Shown: one piece after another, positions 42,364-51,266 of the stretch
Layout: each line of letters starts with the position of its first letter
Numbering within the stretch: position 1 is the stretch's first letter
DNA from: Treponema sp.
GTDB lineage: Bacteria > Spirochaetota > Spirochaetia > Treponematales > Treponemataceae
Assembly (NCBI GenBank): GCA_016294105.1
Contig: JAEDCN010000002.1
Coordinates: 1 to 64,000, forward strand
Length of the DNA: 64,000 nucleotides
Direction of reading: 5' to 3'
Translations under genes and position numbers: made by a program
Notes under the pieces: generated by a model
What the model saw: only the letters and a program-made list of their open reading frames with translations
Told to the model about the DNA's origin: nothing
The model's database searches: none

Positions 42364-43809
42364 TTACTTGCGAAGCATGTCTACGTTAGTAGGTACGTTC
42401 TTGTAGTTCATGTACTCGTTTTCACCGTTCAGAGTGTTCAAGAACAATACAATCTTGTTAACTGTATCGTCGCTAGGTTCTGCAGTAGGAGTATTGAAGC
42501 GGAACATGGTGCGTACAGCATCTTCAAGTGTTACGTGAGTACCGTCGTGCATGTAAGGAGCAGTTTTAGCTACGTTTCTCAGGTTAGGTACCTTGAACTT
42601 GTAGCGATCTTCTTCGATACCAGTGAATCCAAAGAGACCCTGGTCATCTCCGTTCTGCTCTGTTCCACGCTCTTCATAGTAAACAGCTGCATCCAATACA
42701 GTTCCCAGCTTTTCAAAGCTCTGTCCACCCATGCTGGCACCTACGTGACAAGTTGCACAGTAGTTCTTCTTGAACAACTCGTATCCCTGAACTTCTTCAG
42801 AAGTAAGGGCAGTCTTGTCTCCCAAGAGGTACTTGTCGAAGGGGCTGTTAGGTGTAACCAAGAGCCGCTCGAACTCAGCGATGGCATCTGTTACAGTGTT
42901 CTGGGTGATTCCCTCTGTTCCGTAGATAGCCTCAAAGCGAGCTACCAGGTCGGGCTGTGTTCTCAGGTAAGCCACAATGTCATCCCAGTTTTCATATCCC
43001 ATTTCGATGGGGTTGGCGGGAGGTCCACCGGCCTGACCCTGCAAGTCGGGAGCACGTCCATTCCAGAACTGCTGTACGTTGAATACGGCATTGTAAACGG
43101 AAGGAGCACTGATTCCACCAAACTGGCTTCCAACACCACGAGCAAAGCGGGAGTTGTCCTGTCCTGCACTGTCCAATGCGTGGCAGGATGCGCAGGATAC
43201 GGTGCTGTCGATGGAAAGACGGGTGTCGTGATACATATCAAGACCCAACATAGCCTTTTCGTTGTTTACGTTGATCTTAGTAGGATCAGGCAGAGGCATA
43301 ACAGGCTCTGCTACGAAAGCGTCGTTCATGGTCATGTTGTACTTTGCAGCGAAAGCATTAACATGTGCGCTTCTCTTTTCGCGAACCCAGTCATACACAA
43401 TCTGCTGTTCCTTTGAGTTCAGGTCAGAACCCCAGTGAACAACGGTGTACTGAATTACAGGCATGTCATTGTTCAATGTTGCCTGCTCCAACTTAGCTAC
43501 ATCGGCGATATTTACAGTTTCGCCACTGTTGATCTGACTGATAACCTTTTCGAGATCGATTGAACGATATCCGTTGGTCATGTCCTTTTCAAACAGTCCA
43601 GTAAATCCAGGTAGCTTCTGATACCAGAAAGGCTCGGGATCAGCGGCGTGACATTGCAGACAGCCGTTGTTTTCCACCACTTGTACAAACTGTGCGTCAA
43701 GCTCAGTGGCGGTGATTCCTCTACCACTGAGCATGATGCCAGCATACACAGCGATAAGTGCTACCAGCGCGACAGGAATGATGATAAGAATATTCTTTTT
43801 TTTCATCAT
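42364..43809 (-). CDS. Membrane-anchored triheme cytochrome c peroxidase
   Basis: A 481-residue protein starting at MMKKKN after GGAGGAG. One N-terminal helix (6-28) anchors it outside the cytoplasm. Residues 45-160 are an extra haem domain (CLQCH at 50-54, then EPFWYQKLPG). The MauG/CcpA core carries CASCH (206-210) and CATCH (351-355). Bacterial cytochrome c peroxidases usually have two haems. The three-haem anchored form matches the E. coli YhjA/Ccp type, which is known to take electrons from quinol. It reduces H2O2 in the periplasm. Downstream resB and ccsA attach its haem; menA and the polyprenyl synthase would supply quinone. Confidence 0.93.
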   Translation of the reverse strand: MMKKKNILIIIPVALVALIAVYAGIMLSGRGITATELDAQFVQVVENNGCLQCHAADPEPFWYQKLPGFTGLFEKDMTNGYRSIDLEKVISQINSGETVNIADVAKLEQATLNNDMPVIQYTVVHWGSDLNSKEQQIVYDWVREKRSAHVNAFAAKYNMTMNDAFVAEPVMPLPDPTKINVNNEKAMLGLDMYHDTRLSIDSTVSCASCHALDSAGQDNSRFARGVGSQFGGISAPSVYNAVFNVQQFWNGRAPDLQGQAGGPPANPIEMGYENWDDIVAYLRTQPDLVARFEAIYGTEGITQNTVTDAIAEFERLLVTPNSPFDKYLLGDKTALTSEEVQGYELFKKNYCATCHVGASMGGQSFEKLGTVLDAAVYYEERGTEQNGDDQGLFGFTGIEEDRYKFKVPNLRNVAKTAPYMHDGTHVTLEDAVRTMFRFNTPTAEPSDDTVNKIVLFLNTLNGENEYMNYKNVPTNVDMLRK

Positions 43810-43901
43810 TAACTCCTCCATTCCAATATGTTAAATGGGCAAGCCCATCTTATGTGCAATTTTAAGAAAAAATCAGGCAAAAATATAAAGATAGTCATTT
43901 T

Positions 43902-43929
43902 ATTTTACATCAAAATTAAAATATGTCAA
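43902..43929 (-). promoter_or_regulatory. Promoter of the ccp-to-polyprenyl-synthase cluster
   Basis: On the minus strand: consensus TTGACA (43929-43924), 16 bp, TAAAAT (43907-43902). The leader of about 85 nt contains a small hairpin (ATGGGC/GCCCAT, 43833-43846) before the ribosome site. Confidence 0.6.
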
Positions 43930-43936
43930 TGAAATT

Positions 43937-43951
43937 TTATAATAATTTTAA
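43937..43951 (-). promoter_or_regulatory. PerR box upstream of ccp
   Basis: TTATAATAATTTTAA matches the PerR consensus TTATAATNATTATAA at 14 of 15 positions. It lies 7 bp upstream of the ccp -35 in the gap shared with the divergent DUF4015 gene, so it could act on either. Confidence 0.7.
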
Positions 43952-44050
43952 TTTTGTATTAAATGTAATTTAAGAGATTTTTTTTGCACGTTTTATAAGG
44001 AAAATGATTATAACCTTGTGCAAGTTTTTAAAATGGTCGATAGTATAAGT

Positions 44051-46336
44051 ATGCGTAAATTTTTTCTTATTACAATATCTCTGTTCTTTGCTTTTGCCCT
44101 TTGGGCACAGACAACCCAGAGTGCAGATGTTTCTGATGAAGCCAAAATAAAGAAGCTATATCAGTTGCCAGCAAATCTTCCTAAACCAGATGAAGCTCAT
44201 ATTCTACAGAATATTCTTGCTGGCACAGAAAGTGGTTTGTATAAAATTATCGGTAATGATACCCCAGAACCTGTGTGGAATGAAAGCCGTGTCACCCAGA
44301 TTGTGGAAACGGTGGTGGACGGTCAGCAGGTGTGGTTTTTTGTAACGGGCAAGGGGTTACTGAGAAGTGATGATTTGAAAAACTTTACCCTGATTGGTTC
44401 TGCTGCTGGACTGCCCATGTTGACGGTAAAGGAATATGTGGACGGACAGGTAAGCTTGGTGCAAAAGGCCAAGGAAATAAAGGATTTGGCGGTGCATCCT
44501 CAGAATCACGATATTTTGGTGGCTTCCACCGACAATGCGGTGTACTTGAGCAAGGATCACGGTAAGACCTGGAAAAATCTTGGGTTCAGTGCCAAAACTG
44601 CTGGTGCCAAGGCAGTGGCAGTGGCTGATATGCGGATTCCCGGCAAAAAGAATGCAGACGGAAGCCCCGCCCAGGAATTGACGGTGTTCTTGTCTCATCC
44701 TATCTATGGTTTATCCTATATCCATCCTGATCTGTCCAAGCCTACTTGGACAGACTTGGTAAAGGGCTTTACCGCCCTACCCACCCAAGGTCAGCCTGAT
44801 GAGCTGTCAGATATTCTGCCAGTGGTAAAGATGGACGATGCAGGATATCCAATAACAGAAATCTATGTTTCCCAAACCTTTTTGCCCAACCTTTTTCAAG
44901 TGGACTGGGAGAAAAAGCAGGCTGTTAAGATTTATGCAGGAAGTGAGCCTGCTGACACTATCGATGGATTGGGCTGGACAGGCTCCAACGTGATTTATAC
45001 TAGTCCTGGAAAGGTTTCTTTGTTTAATGCGGCCTCTGGTAAGAATGTAGGTATTCCTTCGGATTATTCTTCTTGGCAGATTGCTTTATCAAAGGTGCCA
45101 GAGCCAGTGTATACCGCTTATATTCCTAAAAATCGCAGTGGCTTTAGTACCAGTCTAGTATTGAACGAGCTGTGGCTCTTGAAGCCAGACAAGGTGTACG
45201 CACCCTATGACAGTGATGAGTTGACACAGATAAAATCCTTGTATTTGCCTGCCAACCAAGGGCGAACACAATCTGGTCAGGATGCGATTATCAAAACCCT
45301 GAAGGAAAACAATCTGAACAGCATCGTCATTGACATGAAGGACGACTACGGTTTGTTGCGGTACAATACTCAGGATCCCTTGGTAAAGGAAAAAGGCTAT
45401 GTAAGCCAGTATGCTGTGGATCTGGATCAGTTTGTGGAGCGATTCAAAAGTGAGGACATTTATCTTATCGCTCGAATCGTTGTGTTTAAGGACAAGCATC
45501 TTGCTCAGTATGATGGTGGAAAGTATGCGGTTTGGAACAATTCTACGAAAAGCCGCTGGATTGGCGTAAAGGGTGAGGAAGAAGTAACTGACGAGGAAGG
45601 AAATGTTACGGGAACTGAAACCCTGTATTACGATGAGCATTGGGTTGACCCTTATTGCCATGAAGTATGGGAATACAACGTGGCGGTGGCTCAGGAGCTG
45701 ATTCGTCGAGGCTTTGATGAGATTCAGTTTGACTATATCCGCTTCCCCACAGACGGAACAAACCTGTGGCAGGCATCCTTCCGCTGGCAGGACAAGGGAA
45801 TGGACAAGGAAAGTGCCTTGATTTCCTTCTTGTCTTATGCACGGGAAAACATCGAAGCTCCCATCGGAATCGACATTTATGGTGCCAATGGTTGGTATCG
45901 CAGTGGTGCTCGAACCGGTCAGGACGTGGAGCTCTTGTCTGAGTATGTGGATGTTATTTGTCCTATGTTCTATCCCAGTCACTTTGAGCAGCCTTTCTTG
46001 GCTCATGCTCCCGCTGCAGAACGACCCTACCGTATCTATTTTTACGGAACCTACAGAAACTCCGTCATTGCCCGTAATAAGAGTGTGATTCGGCCCTGGG
46101 CTCAAGCCTTTTATCTTGGGGTTTCCTACGACAAGAAATACTACGATGCTGATTATGTACAGCGTCAGATTTTTGGTGTGCGGGATGCGGCAAACCACGG
46201 CTACATGTACTGGAACAATATTGGTCGTTATGATGACATTCGACCTGATGTAGGTGATTCTGAGCCTTATCCCTGGGATGCTGCTGAGGCTGATACTAAG
46301 TTTAGAAAGCCTGCCTTAACAGGAGTTGGAAATTAA
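44051..46336 (+). CDS. Exported beta-propeller/DUF4015 protein
   Basis: A 761-residue protein from MRKFFLITISLFFAFALWAQ, a signal sequence with likely cleavage at WA-Q. Residues 30-370 have BNR/sortilin-like repeats (SKDHGKTWKNLGF, LLRSDDLKNFTLIG). Residues 395-740 match DUF4015, a putative glycoside-hydrolase TIM barrel: NLNSIVIDMKDDYGLLRY, YLIARIVVFKD, YCHEVWEYNVAVAQELIRRGFDEIQFDYIRFPTDG, DVICPMFYPSHF. It probably acts on a cell-wall or extracellular polysaccharide. No ribosome site is seen at 44051 or at the in-frame upstream starts. The next gene overlaps by 1 bp. Confidence 0.82.
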   Translation: MRKFFLITISLFFAFALWAQTTQSADVSDEAKIKKLYQLPANLPKPDEAHILQNILAGTESGLYKIIGNDTPEPVWNESRVTQIVETVVDGQQVWFFVTGKGLLRSDDLKNFTLIGSAAGLPMLTVKEYVDGQVSLVQKAKEIKDLAVHPQNHDILVASTDNAVYLSKDHGKTWKNLGFSAKTAGAKAVAVADMRIPGKKNADGSPAQELTVFLSHPIYGLSYIHPDLSKPTWTDLVKGFTALPTQGQPDELSDILPVVKMDDAGYPITEIYVSQTFLPNLFQVDWEKKQAVKIYAGSEPADTIDGLGWTGSNVIYTSPGKVSLFNAASGKNVGIPSDYSSWQIALSKVPEPVYTAYIPKNRSGFSTSLVLNELWLLKPDKVYAPYDSDELTQIKSLYLPANQGRTQSGQDAIIKTLKENNLNSIVIDMKDDYGLLRYNTQDPLVKEKGYVSQYAVDLDQFVERFKSEDIYLIARIVVFKDKHLAQYDGGKYAVWNNSTKSRWIGVKGEEEVTDEEGNVTGTETLYYDEHWVDPYCHEVWEYNVAVAQELIRRGFDEIQFDYIRFPTDGTNLWQASFRWQDKGMDKESALISFLSYARENIEAPIGIDIYGANGWYRSGARTGQDVELLSEYVDVICPMFYPSHFEQPFLAHAPAAERPYRIYFYGTYRNSVIARNKSVIRPWAQAFYLGVSYDKKYYDADYVQRQIFGVRDAANHGYMYWNNIGRYDDIRPDVGDSEPYPWDAAEADTKFRKPALTGVGN

Positions 46337-47370
46337 TGATAAATCTGGAAGCGATATATGATTGGGGGCTGGAGGTCATCCGCTGGGTACAGCAGTTTCA
46401 GTCTTCCTTCCTCACCCTTGTAATGCAGGTGATTTCGTTTTTTAGTACTCCAGCCTTTTATTTTGGAGCAGTTCTTCTATTATACTGGTGCCTCGATAGC
46501 CGTGCTGGATTCAAGCTGGGAGTGGGTATTATTTTTTCTGGTGCCTTGAATACCGCCATCAAGGAAGTACTGCAGGTACCACGCCCCTATGTTCGTGACA
46601 GTTCGGTTTTTGTGGTGGAGGAATCTGGTTTTTCCACTCCCTCTGGTCACTCTCAAGGTTCTGGTACCTTTTATCCCCTGTTTGCCCGATTTGTGCTGGG
46701 TGCTAGGAAATGTGGCCATTGTAAGCTGGGTGGAAAATGCGGTGGACGACGAAGGCTTCCCCTGTGTGTGGTGGTGCGGCTCTGTGTGGCTGTAGGATTT
46801 CCCCTGCTGATTGGAATCAGTCGCATTTATCTTGGAGTTCATTACCCTAGCGATGTGCTTTTGGGCCTTACCTTGGGATTTTTAACTTCTGTAGGAATCA
46901 TCCTGTTCTGGAAGCCAGTAGCTAAAATTGTTTCAAATTGGCGAGCAAGCTTGCAGCTACTTTTGGTGGCAGTGGTGGTTTTCCTTTTGAATCATTTTTC
47001 TGGAAGTCACACCTCCTTGAATGAAGCCTTGTTCGGCTTCCTTCTGGGAAGAATCTTTTGGAATAGAAAAGCCCTGTTTTGGGATGCTGCAGGAACTCCA
47101 GTGCAACGGGTGCTTCGTCTTCCCTTGGGATTAGTGGTAACTGGTGTGGTTTTTGGGGCTTTGGAGCTGATAAAAAACCTTGCAGGACAGCTGGTTGTAA
47201 GCATTGAATTGAAGCTGCTGTTGAAATTTATCCAGTTTGCTGGAACAGGTTTTGTGGTGGTGTATCTTTGTCCTTTGCTTTTTATTCGCTTTGGGCTTGC
47301 AATGGTGCAAGCTGCAGCAGAGTATGAAAAAAATGACAGTGAATCTTGTTTCACAGGAGATTGTAAGTGA
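46336..47370 (+). CDS. PAP2 family membrane phosphatase
   Basis: A 344-residue membrane protein. The three catalytic motifs are KEVLQVPRP, STPSGHSQGSG and SRIYLGVHYPSD. Between motifs two and three is a loop with clustered Cys and Arg (ARKCGHCKLGGKCGGRRR), unusual for the family. About 150 residues with further helices follow the catalytic core. Likely substrates are lipid phosphates such as undecaprenyl diphosphate or phosphatidic acid. Coupled to the DUF4015 gene by TAATG. Confidence 0.88.
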   Translation: MINLEAIYDWGLEVIRWVQQFQSSFLTLVMQVISFFSTPAFYFGAVLLLYWCLDSRAGFKLGVGIIFSGALNTAIKEVLQVPRPYVRDSSVFVVEESGFSTPSGHSQGSGTFYPLFARFVLGARKCGHCKLGGKCGGRRRLPLCVVVRLCVAVGFPLLIGISRIYLGVHYPSDVLLGLTLGFLTSVGIILFWKPVAKIVSNWRASLQLLLVAVVVFLLNHFSGSHTSLNEALFGFLLGRIFWNRKALFWDAAGTPVQRVLRLPLGLVVTGVVFGALELIKNLAGQLVVSIELKLLLKFIQFAGTGFVVVYLCPLLFIRFGLAMVQAAAEYEKNDSESCFTGDCK

Positions 47371-48800
47371 GTGCCGCACCCTACACCCCAGAAGAACCAA
47401 TTGCAGCCATTGCCACTGCCTTAGCTCCTGCCGCTCTAGGCATTGTTCGCTGTACTGGAACTGGCGTTATAGAGCTTTTGTCTAAGGTGTTTTCTCGACC
47501 CCAAGCCTTGTTGTCAGCGGCAGGAAATACCATTGTATATGGCTGGATGGTGGAGCCTGGTGATGGAGCTGGGGAAAAAGAGAAGCAGTCTATTGACCAG
47601 GTGCTGGTGTCTGTGTTCCGAGGTCCTCGGAGCTTTACTGGGGAAGACATGGTGGAAATCAGCTGCCACGGTGGGCCTGGCATGGTGACAGAAATCTTTC
47701 GCCTGCTCACAGCTCATGGTTTTAGAGCCGCCTTGCCGGGAGAATTTACCTTTCGTTCCTTTATCAACGGTAAAGCCGATTTAACCCGCTCCGAGGCTGT
47801 CCACGAAATTATTGCCGCTAAAACTGATACCAGCCGCAGTCGTGCTGCAGGTCGGTTGGCAGGAGGCTTGTTCCAGGAGTTAGACGCCATCAAGCAGCTC
47901 CTTCGTGAAACCTTGGCGACGCTTGAGGCTGAAATCGAGTATCCTGAAGACGAGGAAGCCATTGCCGACGCATTTGACAGTCGCCAGCTGGAAGTAGCTC
48001 GCTATCGTTTGGAATCCCTGTGTAATTCCTGGGCCAGCGAAAAGCTTTATCAAGATGGCGTGCGGGTGGTATTGTGTGGCAGAACCAATGCGGGAAAATC
48101 AAGCTTGTTTAACACCCTGCTGAAGGAGGATCGATCCATCGTTTCTGACATTCACGGTACAACTCGTGACTGGATTGAAAGTTGGGTTTCCTTTGCTGGT
48201 ATTCCTGCTCGGCTCTTTGACACCGCTGGCTTGCGAGAAAGCGATGACGAGGTGGAACGTCACGGAATCCAGCGAACTCAGGATTTGACTGCAGAAGCCC
48301 AGTTGATTCTCTATCTGGTGGATGCTTCCCTGGGACTGATGGAAGAAGACAAGGCTTTCTTGACAAAGTGGAATCAGGCTGAAAAATCGGGTAGGCCACC
48401 AGTGCTGCTGGTGCTGAATAAATGGGATAAAGTGACTGACACAAATCCTCCTGAGTTTGAACTTGAGCAACTTTCGCTGGATGGAATCATTCGTCTCAGC
48501 GCCAAAACTGGTGCAGGAACAGCCCAGTTGGTGGAGTCGGTAAAGGATTTAATTTCCCGTGATTGTAGTTCCAATTCTTCTGGACAGGTGGGCTTGGGAA
48601 CAGAGCGACAAAAAGTCTGTGCCCAAGAGGCTTTGGAAGCCGTTATCCACGGACTGGAGGTGGCTCAGGATGGTTACACCTTGGACGCTGTGGTTCAGGA
48701 CGTGGAGGAAGCCCTAGCTGCCCTGGGTGAAATTACTGGTGAAGTAACCACCGAGGATATTCTGGATACGGTATTCAGTAAGTTTTGTCTTGGTAAGTAG
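47367..48800 (+). CDS. mnmE: tRNA modification GTPase MnmE (TrmE)
   Basis: A 477-residue enzyme that, with MnmG, modifies U34 of certain tRNAs. The N-terminal folate domain shows GPRSFTGEDMVEISCHGGP and PGEFTFRSFINGKADLTRSEAVHEII. The G domain has GRTNAGKSS, GTTRDWIES, FDTAGLRES and LNKWDK, and the protein ends FCLGK, the conserved Cys end. The start is GTG overlapping the PAP2 stop (GTGA), with AGGAG nine bases before. An inverted repeat spans its stop codon (48789-48817) without a T-run. Confidence 0.95.
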   Translation: MSAAPYTPEEPIAAIATALAPAALGIVRCTGTGVIELLSKVFSRPQALLSAAGNTIVYGWMVEPGDGAGEKEKQSIDQVLVSVFRGPRSFTGEDMVEISCHGGPGMVTEIFRLLTAHGFRAALPGEFTFRSFINGKADLTRSEAVHEIIAAKTDTSRSRAAGRLAGGLFQELDAIKQLLRETLATLEAEIEYPEDEEAIADAFDSRQLEVARYRLESLCNSWASEKLYQDGVRVVLCGRTNAGKSSLFNTLLKEDRSIVSDIHGTTRDWIESWVSFAGIPARLFDTAGLRESDDEVERHGIQRTQDLTAEAQLILYLVDASLGLMEEDKAFLTKWNQAEKSGRPPVLLVLNKWDKVTDTNPPEFELEQLSLDGIIRLSAKTGAGTAQLVESVKDLISRDCSSNSSGQVGLGTERQKVCAQEALEAVIHGLEVAQDGYTLDAVVQDVEEALAALGEITGEVTTEDILDTVFSKFCLGK

Positions 48801-48970
48801 ATTTTGCCGTTACCAAGAAGGGAATGGCCATTTTGCCACAAGCTGAGGAATGGGCATGGTGAGCATGTAGGAAAGATCTTGAGATGAGAGTTCAGCATGG
48901 GAAGAGGTACTCATGCTTTAAATGTAGTGGGCTTTAAGGCTCCGTGCAAATGTCATGTTGAAGGTGATTG

Positions 48971-49507
48971 CTAGAACACCAGCAATCCCACAACAGCTCC
49001 ACCTGCAATCAAGACAATGGGATGGAGCTTTGTTTTCAGTAGCAATACAAAGGACACCGCTGCAATGGCAAGGCTAGGAATGCTCCGTGCCCATTCTGTT
49101 GAAAGCATGCCATTTTTCAAAGCCATGTTCAAAGCGGCGTAGAGGGTAATTCCCACCACAAAGGGCTTTACTCCTGTCATCATGCCACGGAAATACACTG
49201 ATTTTGCCACAGCCTTGAAGAAAAAGGCCACAATCAACACAAGAATCAAGCTGGGAAGCATAACTCCCAAGGCGGCTGCCAGTACACCAGGAAGACCTGC
49301 CAGTTCATGACCAAAGGCTATGGCAAGGTTAATTCCCACGGGGCCGGGAGCAACTCCCGCAATGGCTGCTGTGTTGGCAATAACCTGAGGTGGTAGCTCA
49401 AAGCCACGGGCCAAAAGCTCTTGCTCCACTAAGGGAATCATGGTGTAGCCACCGCCAAAGGAAAAGAAGCCCAGCTTAAAGAAAATCAAGAACAAGGTTA
49501 GTGCCAT
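48971..49507 (-). CDS. Chromate transporter-family half protein, second subunit
   Basis: A 178-residue membrane protein. FFKLGFFSFGGGYTMIPLVEQELLARG and GVAPGPVGINLAIAFGHELAG are the family marks (FGGG-x-x-MIPL and PGP). It is a single-domain member that pairs with the preceding gene, overlapping it by 10 bp. Family members export or exchange chromate or sulfate-like anions; the natural substrate here is unknown. The 170 bp to mnmE hold no gene. Confidence 0.88.
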   Translation of the reverse strand: MALTLFLIFFKLGFFSFGGGYTMIPLVEQELLARGFELPPQVIANTAAIAGVAPGPVGINLAIAFGHELAGLPGVLAAALGVMLPSLILVLIVAFFFKAVAKSVYFRGMMTGVKPFVVGITLYAALNMALKNGMLSTEWARSIPSLAIAAVSFVLLLKTKLHPIVLIAGGAVVGLLVF

Positions 49508-50046
49508 CGTCGTCTCCGTGCAAAGGTAATAATCAATCCAGTTACAATTCCTAGGGCCACCACTGCTGGCAGAGGTAAAGCTGGCAGAAAGAGGCAAAGA
49601 GCAAGGCTTATGGCGGTAAGAATCAGGTAGGGTGGTGCCTCGTAGGCTGTCTTTCCAATGCGGTATGAAGCATAGGCGATGAGAGCCACCACCACAGGAC
49701 GGATGCCATCCATGGCTTTTTGCACTGCTGGTAGGTCACTGATATTGGAAAATAAGGTCATGAGTGTAAAGATGATGATGAGGCAGGGGAGAACGCTGGC
49801 TATGGCTCCCACAAAGGCTCCCAGAATTCCCCCGCTAGTGTAGCCAATGAAGATTGCTACATTTAATCCTACGGCTCCCGGCAGTCCTCCAGAAATGGAT
49901 ACAATGTCGGTAAAGGTTTGCTGATCCATCAGCTGAAGCTTTCCTACAATCTCCCGTTCCACCAGTGGAATCATGGAGTAGCCACCACCAAAGGCAATAA
50001 AGCCTAACTTGAAGAAGCACAAAAACAATTGCAGTTGCACCTTCAT
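49498..50046 (-). CDS. Chromate transporter-family half protein, first subunit
   Basis: A 182-residue membrane protein starting at MKVQLQLF after GGAGG. FFKLGFIAFGGGYSMIPLVEREIVGK and SGGLPGAVGLNVAIFIGYTSGG parallel the second subunit. The two half-size proteins should form the heterodimer typical of short-chain ChrA systems. Confidence 0.88.
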   Translation of the reverse strand: MKVQLQLFLCFFKLGFIAFGGGYSMIPLVEREIVGKLQLMDQQTFTDIVSISGGLPGAVGLNVAIFIGYTSGGILGAFVGAIASVLPCLIIIFTLMTLFSNISDLPAVQKAMDGIRPVVVALIAYASYRIGKTAYEAPPYLILTAISLALCLFLPALPLPAVVALGIVTGLIITFARRRRWH

Positions 50047-50157
50047 AAAAGCCTCCAAACTTGAATCAGTATAAAATCTTTTTCCTTCTCATGCAAGATT
50101 GCCGTTGCAGGATGTATTTTTCTTGTGCTATTTATTGTTTTATGATAGAATTATAAT

Positions 50158-50886
50158 GTGGCAACTCTATATATAGTGGGTACCCCCATAGGCAATCTTA
50201 GTGATATTACGTATCGTGCTTTGGAAACATTCAAAACAGTGGATGTTATCGCTTGTGAGGATACACGTCACACCTTGCAGCTGTTGAATCATTTTGAGAT
50301 CAAGAAGCCCTTAATTTCTTGTAGGGCTCAAAACGAGCAGACTGCTGCTCAAAAAATAGTGCATTTATTGGATGAAGGGCAGAATGTTGCTTATGCCAGT
50401 GATGCAGGTACTCCAGGAATCAGTGATCCTGGGGCGGTGCTGGTGGATGTAGCTCGTGCTGCAGGCCATACAATCGTTCCAATTCCTGGGGCTTGTGCCT
50501 TTGTATCTCTGGCTAGTGTGGCTGGATCTGGTGGAAAAAGTCTGCTGTTTGAAGGCTTTTTATCTCCAAAACCAGGACGAAGGCGTTCTCGGCTACGGGA
50601 GTTGATGGCTACTGGCTTTGCCTTCGTTTTGTACGAATCTCCCTTCAGAATCGTTAAACTTTTGGCGGATATTGCCGATATTCAATGTGAGCGTCGCATT
50701 GTAGTTGGCCGAGAGCTTACGAAATTGCACGAAGAAATTGTGGAGGGGACCGCGGCAGAAGTTCTTGAGGACTTTGCCGGACGTAGCAAAATACTGGGAG
50801 AATTTGCTGTGTTTGTTTCGGGCACTAAGGATGCCCAATTTCTAGATGAAGATACCGAAGGAGTCGGTAGAGGCAGGTCAAAGTGA
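50158..50886 (+). CDS. rsmI: 16S rRNA 2'-O-methyltransferase RsmI
   Basis: A 242-residue tetrapyrrole-methylase-fold enzyme that methylates C1402 of 16S rRNA. ATLYIVGTPIGNLSDITYRALE, CEDTRHTLQLL, SDAGTPGISDPG, FEGFLSPKPGRR and FVLYESPFRIVKLL are the family blocks. The start is GTG at 50158 with no Shine-Dalgarno. TATGAT at 50141 and TATAAT at 50152 both lie close upstream, so the leader is at most a few bases. It overlaps flgM by 4 bp. Confidence 0.95.
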   Translation: MATLYIVGTPIGNLSDITYRALETFKTVDVIACEDTRHTLQLLNHFEIKKPLISCRAQNEQTAAQKIVHLLDEGQNVAYASDAGTPGISDPGAVLVDVARAAGHTIVPIPGACAFVSLASVAGSGGKSLLFEGFLSPKPGRRRSRLRELMATGFAFVLYESPFRIVKLLADIADIQCERRIVVGRELTKLHEEIVEGTAAEVLEDFAGRSKILGEFAVFVSGTKDAQFLDEDTEGVGRGRSK

Positions 50887-51173
50887 TTATTGATAAGATT
50901 GGAGGAATTAATCCTCTGAGCAATGTGCAGGGTTCCCAGCGTGTCTCTGCAAGATCCTCTGTTTTTATGGGAGAGGATTCTATCTCCGTATCTCGCGAGG
51001 CTCAGGAGATGGCTGAAGCATATTACCTTTCTGAGGTTGCAGCCGAAACACCTGATGTTCGCAGTGATTTGGTAGAGCAGATTAAAATTAAAATTCAAGA
51101 TCCAATGTATTTGAGTGATGCCGTTATTGATTCTACAGTAGACAAAATCATGGCATCCTTCTTTGGAGCCTAA
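50883..51173 (+). CDS. flgM: Anti-sigma-28 factor FlgM
   Basis: A 96-residue protein. MIIDKIGGINPLSNVQ and DSISVSREAQEMAEAYYLSEVAAETPDVRSDLVEQIKIKI are typical of treponemal FlgM, with the C-terminal helices that bind FliA. It holds back late flagellar gene expression until the hook-basal body is complete. GTG start inside the rsmI stop (GTGA). Confidence 0.9.
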   Translation: MIIDKIGGINPLSNVQGSQRVSARSSVFMGEDSISVSREAQEMAEAYYLSEVAAETPDVRSDLVEQIKIKIQDPMYLSDAVIDSTVDKIMASFFGA

Positions 51174-51197
51174 TCCCCTTCAACAGGGATTATAAAA

Positions 51198-51250
51198 AGG
51201 GCTGTCTCGAAAGTACATCAATGCTTTCTGGGGCAGTCTTTTTTTTATAC
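51198..51250 (+). terminator. Terminator after flgM
   Basis: GGGCTGTCTCGAAAG pairs, with wobble and mismatches, with CTTTCTGGGGCAGTC around a 10-nt loop; a run of eight T follows. Confidence 0.75.
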
Positions 51251-51266
51251 TACGTAAGGAGTTTGT

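Noticed and set aside
42361..43416. 351-codon plus-strand frame
   Set aside because: Antisense to the triheme peroxidase; no start context or motifs.
44018..44050. Upstream start codons for the DUF4015 protein
   Set aside because: The GTG at 44018 and ATG at 44033 would place extra residues before a complete signal peptide; neither has a ribosome site.
45155..46198. 347-codon minus-strand frame
   Set aside because: Opposite the DUF4015 catalytic region; no ribosome site and no recognisable motif.
48789..48817. Inverted repeat over the mnmE stop as terminator
   Set aside because: CTTGGTAA/TTACCAAG is not followed by a T-run, so it is not called as one.
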